The notes below the pieces were generated by a model. The model saw nothing but the letters and a program-made list of their open reading frames with translations. It was not told the origin of the DNA and did not search any database. From positions 1 to 14,221 of the forward strand of contig DAINAT010000096.1 of NCBI GenBank assembly GCA_036733305.1: 14,221 bases of DNA. Reading direction: 5' to 3'. This document shows positions 6,849 to 14,221 of the stretch, piece by piece. The DNA comes from UBA7672 sp036733305. GTDB lineage: Bacteria; Pseudomonadota; Alphaproteobacteria; Caulobacterales; Hyphomonadaceae. A program made the position numbers and the translations under genes. Every line of letters starts with the position of its first letter. Position 1 is the first letter of the stretch.

Positions 6849-7744
6849 TCGTTCACCCACGGCGCAGCCTTCGACACATCCGCGCCAATCGCCGTGTAGT
6901 ACAATTTCTGCACCCCACGCGTGACCGGACCCGGCTTGCCCGCGCCGATCTTCACGCCATCGATCTCCACCACCGGCGTCACCAATCCCGTCGCCGCCGT
7001 GATGTAAGCCTCAGCCGCGTTCTTCGCTTCCTCAAGCGTGAAACTCCGCTCGGTGATCTTCCGCCCCTGCTGGCTCAGCGAGTCGAACAGCGCATGCCGC
7101 GTGATCCCCGCAAGGATCATGTTGGAAAGCGCCCGCGTGATGATCTCGCCATCCTTGGTCACGATCCACGCATTGGCCGATGCACCCTCGGTGACAAAGC
7201 CATCAGGCGCAACCAGCCAGGCATCGTCCACACCACTCGCCTTCGCCTCGGTCTTGGCCAGCGCCTGCGCCAGCAACCCCACCGACTTGATGTCGCGACG
7301 CGCCCAGCGAATATCCGGCACACCGATCACGCGAATGCCATTCCGCGCGCCGCTGGTGTCGATCAGCGCCTTCGATTCAGCGTAGGCAAAGCAGGTCAGC
7401 TTCGGCTTGTCCGGCGCCACGAAATCACGCTGGCCGTAAGCACCGCGCGTCACCTGCAGATAGATGTAGCCTTCAGTGATCTCGTTGTCCGCGATCAGCC
7501 GGCGGTGAACTTCTTCAAGTTCCTTCCGGTCGGGCATCGTCCCGAACTTCAACTCGCGCAGAGACCGCTCAAGCCGATCCAGATGCCGCTCCATGTCGAC
7601 CGTGCGGCCGCCATAGATCGCCGTCACTTCATAGACGCCATCGGCAAACAGGAAGCCGCGGTCGAATGGCGAGATCTTCGCCTCCTCCGCCGCCACATAG
7701 ACGCCGTTCACCCATGCCTGTCTCGTACTGGCCTGCCGTGTCAT
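6845..7744 (-). CDS. dat: D-amino-acid aminotransferase (class IV, PLP-dependent)
   Basis: This 299-residue cytoplasmic fold-type IV aminotransferase probably exchanges the amino group between D-amino acids and 2-oxo acids, for example D-Ala with 2-oxoglutarate, supplying D-Glu or D-Ala for peptidoglycan or recycling them. Family marks are FDRGFLFADGVYEV (27-40), RGAYGQRDF (100-108), RRDIKSVGLLAQALAKTEA (149-167) with Lys153 as the PLP lysine, and FVTEGASANAW (183-193) with Glu186. The RRDIKSVGLL form favours Dat over branched-chain aminotransferase or aminodeoxychorismate lyase, which are the alternatives. ATG 7744 has AGGAG 7 nt upstream. It is divergent from ccr across a 469-bp spacer and convergent with the esterase. 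Its TAG stop lies within palindrome R3. Confidence 0.85.
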   Translation of the reverse strand: MTRQASTRQAWVNGVYVAAEEAKISPFDRGFLFADGVYEVTAIYGGRTVDMERHLDRLERSLRELKFGTMPDRKELEEVHRRLIADNEITEGYIYLQVTRGAYGQRDFVAPDKPKLTCFAYAESKALIDTSGARNGIRVIGVPDIRWARRDIKSVGLLAQALAKTEAKASGVDDAWLVAPDGFVTEGASANAWIVTKDGEIITRALSNMILAGITRHALFDSLSQQGRKITERSFTLEEAKNAAEAYITAATGLVTPVVEIDGVKIGAGKPGPVTRGVQKLYYTAIGADVSKAAPWVNE

Positions 7745-8072
7745 TCAATCTCTCCTGCCGCATGGCCGCACAAATCGAAGACAAGGGTCTCACCGCCAGC
7801 CGGGCATCTGTCCAGACCCGGCGGCAAGTGGGGACATTGCCATCAACATCATGCTTCGTACGGTTACTGCATTCAGCGCCGCTCGCGCGCCATAACAGCG
7901 GTATCAATCGCGAGCCTGACAGTCCCGCACGCCAGATCAATATTGCACGCTTCTTCCGACTGCCCGGACAAGGCGGCCGAACCCGCACCCACATTCCGGC
8001 CAGCCGAGGCAGAACATCCCGCCTAATCGGCCGCAGACGATGCAGCCTTGCGGCCACACGGCTGGCCCCTGT

Positions 8073-8100
8073 ATTGCAGTGCAACAAGATTGCTTGCAAT
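8073..8100 (+). promoter_or_regulatory. TTGCA/TGCAA dyad cluster upstream of ccr
   Basis: TTGCAGTGCAA (8074-8084) is a perfect 5+1+5 palindrome, and ATTGCTTGCAAT (8089-8100) is a perfect 12-bp palindrome. Together they form two adjacent dyads with TTGCA cores at 8074 and 8094, 20 bp apart. They lie 114-141 bp before the ccr start. The cores resemble sites of the RamB/PccR (ScfR) regulators of acetate and propionate metabolism and match the elements before ecm; regulator identity is inferred. Confidence 0.5.
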
Positions 8101-8150
8101 CCGTCCGGTCCTTGGACAATGTGACGCCCGTTTGGAGGCCCCCGGCCCTT

Positions 8151-8169
8151 CCTGCGTGCGTGACGCAGG
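8151..8169 (+). promoter_or_regulatory. Leader hairpin before ccr
   Basis: CCTGCGT (8151-8157) pairs perfectly with ACGCAGG (8163-8169) around a GCGTG loop, 44 bp before the ccr GTG. No T-run follows, so it is not a plain terminator. It may lie in the ccr 5' leader or be a protein-binding dyad. Confidence 0.35.
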
Positions 8170-8213
8170 GGTCGGAAAAGGCCCATGATTCAAGGCACGG
8201 GGAGTGTATACCA

Positions 8214-9485
8214 GTGGCTGACGGCACGACGACACGTGAAGTGAAAGACCTCTACGCGATCGGCGAGATCCCGCCGGACTTCCACGTACCCAAAAACATG
8301 CACGCCTGGGCGATCCGCCGCGAGCGCCACGGCCGCCCCAAGCAGGCCATGCAGCTCGAGGTCGTGCCGACTCCCGAGATCGCTTCGGACGAGGTCCTCG
8401 TCCTCGTGATGGCGGCGGGCGTCAACTATAACGGCATCTGGGCTGGCCTCGGCGAGCCCGTGTCGCCGTTCGACATTCACAAGCAGCCCTTCCACATCGC
8501 CGGCTCGGACGCCTCCGGCATCGTCTGGGCGGTCGGCTCACGCGTGAAACGCTGGAAGCCGGGCGACGAAGTCGTCGTTCACTGCAACCAGGACGACGGC
8601 GACGACGAAGAGTGCAACGGCGGCGACCCGATGTTCTCGCCGACCCAACGCATCTGGGGCTACGAGACGCCGGATGGTTCGTTCGGCCAGTTCTGCCGCG
8701 TGCAATCGCGCCAGCTGATGGAACGTCCCAAGCATCTCACCTGGGAAGAGTCGGCGTGCTACACGCTGACGCTCGCCACCGCCTACCGCATGCTGTTCGG
8801 CCACCGTCCGCACGTGCTGCGCCCGGGCCAGAACGTTCTCATCTGGGGCGCCTCGGGCGGCCTCGGCTCCTACGCGGTTCAGCTCTGCGCGGTTGCCGGC
8901 GCCAACGCCATCGGCGTCATCTCGGATGATTCCAAGACTGACTTCGTCCTCTCGATGGGTGCGAAAGCCGTCATCAACCGCAACAACTTCAAATGCTGGG
9001 GCCAGCTTCCGAAAGTGAACACGCCCGAGTTCAACGACTACATGAAAGAGGCCCGCAAGTTCGGCAAGGCGATCTGGCAGATCACCGGCAACAAGGACGT
9101 CGACGTCGTCTTTGAACACCCGGGCGAAGCCACGATGCCGACCTCCGTGTTCGTCGTTAAGCGCGGCGGCATGGTCGTTATCTGCGCCGGCACCACCGGC
9201 TTCAACCTGACGATGGACGCCCGCTTCCTGTGGATGCGCCAGAAGCGGGTTCAGGGTTCGCACTTCGCCAACCTGCTGCAGGCCAGCCAGGCCAACCAGC
9301 TGATGCTGGAGCGCCGCCTCGACCCGTGCATGTCGGAAGTGTTCCCGTTCGCGGACATTCCGGAAGCCCACGAGAAGATGCTCAACAACAAGCACCTCCC
9401 CGGCAACATGGCCGTCCTCGTCACCTCGCCGAAACCCGGCCTCCGCACCGTCGAAGACGTCCTCGAAGCCGGCCCGACGAAGTAG
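8214..9485 (+). CDS. ccr: Crotonyl-CoA carboxylase/reductase
   Basis: The cytoplasmic NADPH-dependent enzyme reductively carboxylates crotonyl-CoA to (2S)-ethylmalonyl-CoA, the defining step of the ethylmalonyl-CoA pathway. The 423-residue product is a long-form zinc-independent medium-chain dehydrogenase/reductase. It has KDLYAIGEIPPDFHVP (11-26) followed by MHAWAIRRERHG, VNYNGIWAGLGEP (70-82), the acidic insert DDGDDEEC, IWGYETPDGSFGQF (147-160), nucleotide-binding GASGGLGS (212-219), and GSHFANL (348-354). Asn71 or Asn73, Glu151 and His350 are plausible counterparts of the known CO2-pocket residues, not aligned. GTG 8214 is chosen because GGGGAG lies about 9 nt upstream and the product then starts where family members do; the frame is open to 8040 with low-quality sequence. 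A terminator follows 24 bp after the stop. The pathway partner ecm lies about 5 kb away. Confidence 0.95.
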   Translation: MADGTTTREVKDLYAIGEIPPDFHVPKNMHAWAIRRERHGRPKQAMQLEVVPTPEIASDEVLVLVMAAGVNYNGIWAGLGEPVSPFDIHKQPFHIAGSDASGIVWAVGSRVKRWKPGDEVVVHCNQDDGDDEECNGGDPMFSPTQRIWGYETPDGSFGQFCRVQSRQLMERPKHLTWEESACYTLTLATAYRMLFGHRPHVLRPGQNVLIWGASGGLGSYAVQLCAVAGANAIGVISDDSKTDFVLSMGAKAVINRNNFKCWGQLPKVNTPEFNDYMKEARKFGKAIWQITGNKDVDVVFEHPGEATMPTSVFVVKRGGMVVICAGTTGFNLTMDARFLWMRQKRVQGSHFANLLQASQANQLMLERRLDPCMSEVFPFADIPEAHEKMLNNKHLPGNMAVLVTSPKPGLRTVEDVLEAGPTK

Positions 9486-9508
9486 TCGTCGCCACAGGTC
9501 GAATACAA

Positions 9509-9537
9509 AAAAGGCCGCCCAACCGGGGCGGCCTTTT
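9509..9537. terminator. Bidirectional intrinsic terminator between ccr and tetR
   Basis: GGCCGCCC (9513-9520) pairs perfectly with GGGCGGCC (9526-9533) around AACCG, flanked by an A-run on the left (9507-9512) and TTTT on the right (9534-9537). The A/T flanks make it usable from both strands, matching its place between the convergent ccr and tetR-type genes. Confidence 0.92.
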
Positions 9538-9552
9538 CATTTCCAGCTGCCG

Positions 9553-10137
9553 CTACAGCCCATTTGAATCCACGACCGTCTCGATGATGCGCTCATCAGG
9601 CGGGATCAGGCCATCGAGCATCAGCATCGCGAGGCCATGCACCATCGACCACGCGCGCAGGCGACGAATGTCCTGCACCGACTTGCTGGCGTCGGGTCCA
9701 CCCAGATCAGCGATGCCGCGCGCAAGTATCTCGCGGCCGCGCGACGCAGGGATGTCGCCCTTGCCCGGCTTCGTCGACATCATCTGACGGAACAGGGACG
9801 GGTTCGCCAAAGCAAAGCGCACATAGGCGCGGCCCATCGCGTTGAAGGCGTCCCGCCCCGGCTTGGCCTTCGCCATGGCTTTCTCGAACGCATCCGCCAG
9901 ACGCTCATCCGCAACGGCGCACAACGCATCCAGAAGCGCCGCCTTGTCCGGGAAGTGACGGTACACCGCTGTCGCGGACACACCGACATTGCGTGCAACC
10001 TCGCGCAGGCTCAGCGCTTCGGCGGGGCCGCTTTCAAGACGTTTCAACGCCTCCTCGATCAGCGCCGCGCGCAGGTCGCCATGGTGATAGCGCTCACCTG
10101 CATTTTCGATGTTGACACTGTTATCATTCTTCGCCAT
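9553..10137 (-). CDS. TetR-family regulator with WHG-type C-terminal domain
   Basis: The 194-residue protein has a TetR N-terminal DNA-binding domain: YHHGDLRAALIEEAL (17-31), then helix-turn-helix LSLREVARNVGVSATAVYRHF (42-62). The ligand-binding part contains YVRFALANPSLFRQMM and WSMVHGLAML, typical of the WHG C-terminal domain. It is probably a local repressor. ATG 10137 is preferred over the upstream in-frame GTG at 10170: it follows a GGTGG and gives the family-usual N-terminus. It is transcribed away from the carotenoid oxygenase gene across a 119-bp spacer, and a 19-bp dyad overlaps its start codon, so self-control together with the oxygenase gene is likely. The ligand is unknown; an apocarotenoid, retinoid or aromatic compound would fit the neighbour. 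Confidence 0.9.
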   Translation of the reverse strand: MAKNDNSVNIENAGERYHHGDLRAALIEEALKRLESGPAEALSLREVARNVGVSATAVYRHFPDKAALLDALCAVADERLADAFEKAMAKAKPGRDAFNAMGRAYVRFALANPSLFRQMMSTKPGKGDIPASRGREILARGIADLGGPDASKSVQDIRRLRAWSMVHGLAMLMLDGLIPPDERIIETVVDSNGL

Positions 10138-10154
10138 GTTACCACCGTAAACAT
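10136..10154. promoter_or_regulatory. Candidate TetR operator dyad
   Basis: ATGTTACCACCGTAAACAT is an imperfect 19-bp dyad: ATGTT and AACAT arms match perfectly, with an inner C-G pair. It overlaps the ATG of the TetR-type gene and lies about 100 bp before the divergent oxygenase gene. Size and position suit a TetR-dimer site; binding is inferred. Confidence 0.5.
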
Positions 10155-10256
10155 AGTCGGTAATCGGCACAACACGCCCAAACGCCGCGTCTGATACGAG
10201 CTGCCCCGAGCGCCACGCCGCCGGCCGTTACAAGAAAAAACAAGAGGGAAAACGCC

Positions 10257-11687
10257 ATGACCAGCCCAGTCGAAACCGCCATCCGCGGCCTCGTCACACC
10301 CGCCCTGATGGGCGTCGCCAGCCTCAACCGCGCCATGCGCCGCTCGAAGGAACCGAACCCCTACCTCACCGGCATCCACACGCCGCTGAAGGACGAGAAC
10401 ACCTTCACCAACCTGAAGGTCACGGGCGAAATCCCCGCAGGCCTCAACGGCCTCTACCTGCGCAACGGACCCAACCCGCTGAAGGCGCCCAACCCCGCCA
10501 CGCACCACTGGTTCGTCGGCGACGCGATGCTGCACGGCATCCGCATCCAGGACGGCAAGGCGCTCTGGTATCGCAACCGCTGGGTCCGCACGACGCCGAT
10601 CAGCGAAGCGATGCATGAAGCGCCCGTCCCCGGCCCGCGCGGTCGCGGCAGCCCGAACACCAACGTCGTCGGCCACGCCGGCAAGATCCTCGCCATCGTC
10701 GAAGCCGGCGGCTACCCGGCAGAAGTCACCGAGACTCTCGAAACGCGCCGCTTCTCCGACTTCGACGGCACCTTCGGCAAAGCCTTCTCCGCCCACCCGC
10801 ACCTCGACCCCGACACAGGCGAGATGCACGCCATCTGCTATGCTGGCGGCGAGCCCAACACGATCTGGCACACAGTTCTCGGCACGGATGGAAAAGTCCG
10901 CCGCAACGAGCCGATCGAAGTCGTCAACGGCCCGTCCATCCACGACTGCATGATCACCAGGAACTACGTGATCATCATGGACCTGCCCGTCACCTTCTCG
11001 ATGAACGCGATGCTCGCCGGCGAAAGCTTCCCCTATCGCTGGAACGACAAGCACCGCGCCCGCATTGGCCTCCTCCCCCGTGAAGGCAAAAGCCAGGACA
11101 TCATCTGGTGCGATATCGAGCCCTGCTACATCTTCCACCCGGCCAACGCCTACGAGACCGCAGACGGCAAAGTCATCATGGACGCCGCCGTCCACGCCGA
11201 CATGTTCAACGACGCCGTCCAGGGCCCGAACTCCAAGTCGACGCCGTTCGAACGCCTCACCATCGATCCCGCAGCCAGGCTCGTCACCCGCAAGGTGCTC
11301 GACGCCGCCCCGCAGGAATTCCCCCGCCCCGACGAGCGCCGCACCGGCAAACCCTACCGCTATGCCTACACGCTCGCCCTGCCCGAAGGCGGCGACACCC
11401 GCTTCCTCGGCGACTCGCGCCTCTTCAAGCACGATCTCGAAGCCGGCACGAAACAGGTCCATGATTTCGGCAAGGGCAAGATGCCCGGCGAGTTCGTCTT
11501 CGTTCCCAAACACGCCAACAGCGCCGAGGACGAAGGCTGGCTCATCGGCTATGTCGTCGACACCGAGAAGCAAACCACCGACTTCACCATCCTCGACGCC
11601 GCCAACTTCACCGGCGCGCCGCAAGCCGCGATCACCATCCCCCTGCAGATCCCGCCCGGCTTCCACGGCAACTGGGTCGCGCTCTAA
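10257..11687 (+). CDS. Carotenoid cleavage dioxygenase (RPE65/CCD family)
   Basis: This 476-residue non-heme iron oxygenase probably cleaves a double bond in a carotenoid, apocarotenoid or stilbene-type substrate using O2. All four iron-binding His are recognisable in their family contexts: SAHPHLDP (His180), PSIHDCMIT (His229), CYIFHPANAYE (His294) and the C-terminal GFHGNW (His470). The N-terminal LNGLYLRNGPNP motif is also typical. The length is normal for the family. ATG 10257 has GAGGG 8 nt upstream. It is divergent from a TetR/WHG gene that probably controls it. No carotenoid synthesis or stilbene degradation gene is in the window, so the substrate cannot be chosen; a lignostilbene or apocarotenoid dioxygenase role are both possible. 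Confidence 0.93.
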   Translation: MTSPVETAIRGLVTPALMGVASLNRAMRRSKEPNPYLTGIHTPLKDENTFTNLKVTGEIPAGLNGLYLRNGPNPLKAPNPATHHWFVGDAMLHGIRIQDGKALWYRNRWVRTTPISEAMHEAPVPGPRGRGSPNTNVVGHAGKILAIVEAGGYPAEVTETLETRRFSDFDGTFGKAFSAHPHLDPDTGEMHAICYAGGEPNTIWHTVLGTDGKVRRNEPIEVVNGPSIHDCMITRNYVIIMDLPVTFSMNAMLAGESFPYRWNDKHRARIGLLPREGKSQDIIWCDIEPCYIFHPANAYETADGKVIMDAAVHADMFNDAVQGPNSKSTPFERLTIDPAARLVTRKVLDAAPQEFPRPDERRTGKPYRYAYTLALPEGGDTRFLGDSRLFKHDLEAGTKQVHDFGKGKMPGEFVFVPKHANSAEDEGWLIGYVVDTEKQTTDFTILDAANFTGAPQAAITIPLQIPPGFHGNWVAL

Positions 11688-11700
11688 CGCTGGTGCTACG

Positions 11701-11745
11701 CCCTCGTCCTTCGAGACGCCGCTCCGCGGCTCCTCAGGATGAGGG
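11701..11745. repeat. Palindromic repeat of a second family (S1)
   Basis: CCCTCGTCCT (11701-11710) and AGGATGAGGG (11736-11745) pair with one mismatch, enclosing an inner GCCGC/GCGGC stem around TCC. Elements of this form (CCTCATCCTGAGGAGC... on the other strand) are recalled as common intergenic repeats in alphaproteobacteria. It starts 14 bp after the oxygenase stop. Confidence 0.75.
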
Positions 11746-11763
11746 CTACTCGGCTGCCGCTCC

Positions 11764-11786
11764 GTAGGGTGCATTGAAAATGCACC
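11764..11786 (+). repeat. GTAGGGTGCAT palindrome, copy R4
   Basis: It reads GTAGGGTGCATTGAAAATGC then ACC; arms GGTGCATT and AATGCACC are perfect and the loop is reduced to GAA-like bases compared with R1, R2 and R5. It forms a head-out pair with R5. Confidence 0.8.
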
Positions 11787-11807
11787 GTGCCGCCGTCATA
11801 CGCCGGC

Positions 11808-11840
11808 GGTGCATTTACGCTTCGCTTCAATGCACCCTAT
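11808..11840 (-). repeat. GTAGGGTGCAT palindrome, copy R5 (long loop)
   Basis: On the minus strand it begins ATAGGGTGCATTGAAGCGAA and ends AAATGCACC, the closest match to a consensus for the long-loop type. Between R4 and R5 is a 21-bp GC-rich segment with its own CCGCCG/CGGCGG complementarity, so the whole of 11764-11840 can fold as one compound structure. Confidence 0.8.
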
Positions 11841-11853
11841 GAAGCCTCATCGC

Positions 11854-12195
11854 TCACCGCATACAGACAGAAGACCGCACCAGAAACCGCTTCTCCCGCC
11901 CGTTATCCAGCGAGAACATGCCGCCCCGTCCCGGCACCACATCGATCAGAATGTCGGTGTTCGCCCACGCCTCCGCCTGCGTCGTCGAAATCCAGAACGG
12001 CGCGCCGTCGATCTCGCCCAGCTGCACATCGCTGTCGCCCAGCAGGAACTCTCCCTGCGGATAGCACATCGGCGAGGAGCCATCGCAGCACCCGCCCGAC
12101 TGGTGAAACATCACCGGCCCATGCTCCGCCACGATCTCGCGCAACAGCTGGATCGCCTCCGGCGTCGCGCTCACATTGGAATACGTTTTCGCCAT
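11854..12195 (-). CDS. DUF779 protein, aldehyde dehydrogenase partner
   Basis: The 113-residue protein belongs to the DUF779 family by its FHQSGGCCDGSSPMCYP segment (30-46, Cys36, Cys37, Cys44), ISTTQAEAW and the PGRGGMFSLDNG segment (88-99) before RFLVR. Family members are typically encoded beside acetaldehyde-type aldehyde dehydrogenases; their biochemical role is not established. The clustered Cys suggest metal or thiol chemistry, which is inference. It lies 84 bp after the dehydrogenase stop on the same strand, almost certainly as the second gene of one operon, with a GC-rich hairpin between the two. ATG 12195 has AGAGGG a few bases upstream, slightly close to the start. Its length is normal for the family and no defect is seen. 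Confidence 0.9.
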   Translation of the reverse strand: MAKTYSNVSATPEAIQLLREIVAEHGPVMFHQSGGCCDGSSPMCYPQGEFLLGDSDVQLGEIDGAPFWISTTQAEAWANTDILIDVVPGRGGMFSLDNGREKRFLVRSSVCMR

Positions 12196-12219
12196 CTCGC
12201 CCTCTTGAGAAACAGGATA

Positions 12220-12248
12220 GGCGGGTGCGGCTATTGCCGCTCCCCGCC
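12220..12248. promoter_or_regulatory. Intercistronic hairpin between aldehyde dehydrogenase and DUF779
   Basis: GGCGGG (12220-12225) pairs with CCCGCC (12243-12248) and GCGGC (12227-12231) with GCCGC (12236-12240) around a TATT loop, with a small internal bulge. A second 6-bp stem, AGAGCC/GGCTCT, lies at 12259-12277. Neither has a T-run, so transcript processing or stability, or partial termination, is more likely than full termination. Confidence 0.45.
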
Positions 12249-12279
12249 CGCCCTGATCAGAGCCTGATAGTGGCTCTCT

Positions 12280-13797
<1,518 letters not shown>

Positions 13798-13908
13798 GGC
13801 TGAACCCTTTGGCTGTTTCCTCGCGCGCCCTGTTGCGAACGCTGCACATCAAAGGTGGCGCAGGACGGCTCACAAACCAGATGCGCGCTGCTCAGCATTC
13901 CAGCCGTA

Positions 13909-13926
13909 TGTCTCACCCCTGAGACA
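13909..13926. promoter_or_regulatory. Perfect dyad upstream of the aldehyde dehydrogenase
   Basis: TGTCTCACCCCTGAGACA has perfect 7-bp arms around CCCC. It is centred about 120 bp before the dehydrogenase ATG, a distance suited to an activator site. No sigma-54 -24/-12 element was found between it and the gene, so the regulator type is open. Confidence 0.55.
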
Positions 13927-13960
13927 GGTCCCCCGAATTTCGCGCAGCACAGACAGAACC

Positions 13961-13983
13961 GTAGGGTGCATCAACGATGCACC
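13961..13983 (+). repeat. GTAGGGTGCAT palindrome, copy R6 (short loop)
   Basis: GTAGGG leads into perfect arms GGTGCATC (13965-13972) and GATGCACC (13976-13983) around AAC. It is a single copy with no facing partner nearby. Confidence 0.8.
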
Positions 13984-14020
13984 AAGCCCCACCCACCACC
14001 GCCAACTCATCGTCCCGCTC

Positions 14021-14040
14021 ATCCCGGCGAAAGCCGGGAC
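14021..14040. repeat. Short GNRA-loop palindrome (S2)
   Basis: CCCGGC (14023-14028) and GCCGGG (14033-14038) pair perfectly around GAAA, embedded in ATCCCGGCGAAAGCCGGGAC. Sequences of this form are recalled as widespread intergenic repeats in proteobacteria. Confidence 0.75.
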
Positions 14041-14080
14041 CCAGGGGCGGCTTGTCCTGCTGTCCGTAATTCCCACCGCT

Positions 14081-14116
14081 TGTCATCCCGGAAGCGCGCA
14101 GCGCTATCCGGGACCC
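14081..14116. repeat. Longer relative of S2 (S3)
   Basis: CCCGGA (14087-14092) pairs with TCCGGG (14107-14112), and inside it GCGC (14094-14097) with GCGC (14101-14104) around GCA. The GTCATCCCGG head and GGGACCCA tail match S2's flanks, so S2 and S3 are probably forms of one repeat type in the same orientation. Confidence 0.7.
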
Positions 14117-14166
14117 ATTGTGAGAGTGCTACGCCGCATGAATGGTTCCCGCCGCAACAACGGGAA

Positions 14167-14188
14167 GTAGGGTGCATCTTGATGCACC
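14167..14188 (+). repeat. GTAGGGTGCAT palindrome, copy R7 (short loop)
   Basis: GTAGGGTGCATCTTGATGCA then CC; arms GGTGCATC (14171-14178) and GATGCACC (14181-14188) are perfect around TT. It faces R8. Confidence 0.85.
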
Positions 14189-14201
14189 GGAGTTCGGTCG
14201 C

Positions 14202-14221
14202 GGTGCATCAAGATGCACCCT
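14202..14221 (-). repeat. GTAGGGTGCAT palindrome, copy R8, cut by the window end
   Basis: Plus-strand GGTGCATCAAGATGCACCCT is the exact reverse complement of the R7 core. R7 and R8 make a perfect 21-bp inverted repeat (14169-14189 against 14201-14221) with an 11-bp spacer. The expected AC completing the head lies outside the window. Confidence 0.85.

Larger units (their letters stand above)
7745..8213. other. 469-bp intergenic control region between dat and ccr
   Basis: No convincing gene is present: short frames on both strands have no family features and poor ribosome sites. The region must hold the dat promoter (left) and the ccr promoter and leader (right). It contains a TTGCA-rich dyad cluster at 8073-8100 and a hairpin at 8151-8169, annotated separately. 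No clear -35/-10 pair could be assigned by eye. Confidence 0.7.
13798..14221. other. Intergenic region: dehydrogenase promoter plus repeat mosaic
   Basis: No gene is supported in these 424 bp. Short open frames here consist largely of translated palindromic repeats. The part next to the dehydrogenase start (13798-13926) should contain its promoter and a perfect dyad. The rest (13961-14221) is packed with palindromes of three kinds, listed separately. Confidence 0.75.

Noticed and set aside
10059..11774. 571-codon open frame antisense to the carotenoid oxygenase, running into the TetR gene
   Set aside because: Gly/Val/Asp-rich shadow of a gene with all four iron-binding His; its proposed N-terminus is translated from repeat S1.
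13798..13908. A sigma-54 (-24/-12) promoter for the aldehyde dehydrogenase
   Set aside because: I looked for GG-N10-GC spacing on the minus strand between the dyad and the gene and found no acceptable match.
13961..14221. CRISPR-like array
   Set aside because: Repeats are of three unrelated kinds with irregular spacing and orientation, and no cas gene is present.

Overview
The window looks like chromosomal DNA from a GC-rich alphaproteobacterium. Supporting signs are the ethylmalonyl-CoA pathway enzymes Ecm and Ccr, Shine-Dalgarno-led genes with strong C/G third-position bias, and intergenic palindromes of types common in that class. The family cannot be fixed from sequence alone; a Hyphomonadaceae/Caulobacterales-like organism is a guess. 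No tRNA, rRNA, IS element, phage gene or CRISPR array was seen.

Layout. 1-1256: the 3' end of an Lpp/OprI-like alanine-rich coiled-coil protein, then a divergent YkuD L,D-transpeptidase. 1257-3251 (minus): ethylmalonyl-CoA mutase (ecm). 3398-4669: an unrecognised exported protein, convergent with a small GIY-YIG-like protein (4666-5112, minus). 5253-6776: a type-B carboxylesterase, convergent with a D-amino-acid aminotransferase (6845-7744, minus). 7745-8213: a long divergent control region, followed by crotonyl-CoA carboxylase/reductase (ccr, 8214-9485) and a bidirectional terminator. 9553-10137 (minus): a TetR/WHG regulator divergent from a carotenoid oxygenase (10257-11687). 11688-11853: repeat-filled spacer. 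11854-13797 (minus): an aldehyde dehydrogenase of the ExaC/AldB type followed by its usual DUF779 partner. 13798-14221: the dehydrogenase promoter region, then a mosaic of palindromic repeats.

How the genes work together. Ccr and Ecm catalyse two steps of the ethylmalonyl-CoA pathway, which assimilates acetyl-CoA without isocitrate lyase: reductive carboxylation of crotonyl-CoA to (2S)-ethylmalonyl-CoA, then, after an epimerase not present here, rearrangement of (2R)-ethylmalonyl-CoA to methylsuccinyl-CoA. An ExaC-type aldehyde dehydrogenase would feed acetate and acetyl-CoA into such metabolism. Both ecm and ccr carry TTTGCAG/TTGCAA-type elements upstream, so a shared short-chain-acyl regulator is a reasonable hypothesis.

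The most unusual feature is a family of small palindromes with a GTAGGGTGCAT head. At least eight copies are present, six of them as head-out inverted pairs. One pair fills the gap between the esterase and aminotransferase genes and supplies the TAG stop codons of both. Two further palindrome families lie beside it. No obviously new multi-gene system was found; the repeats and the candidate regulatory dyads are the best leads.
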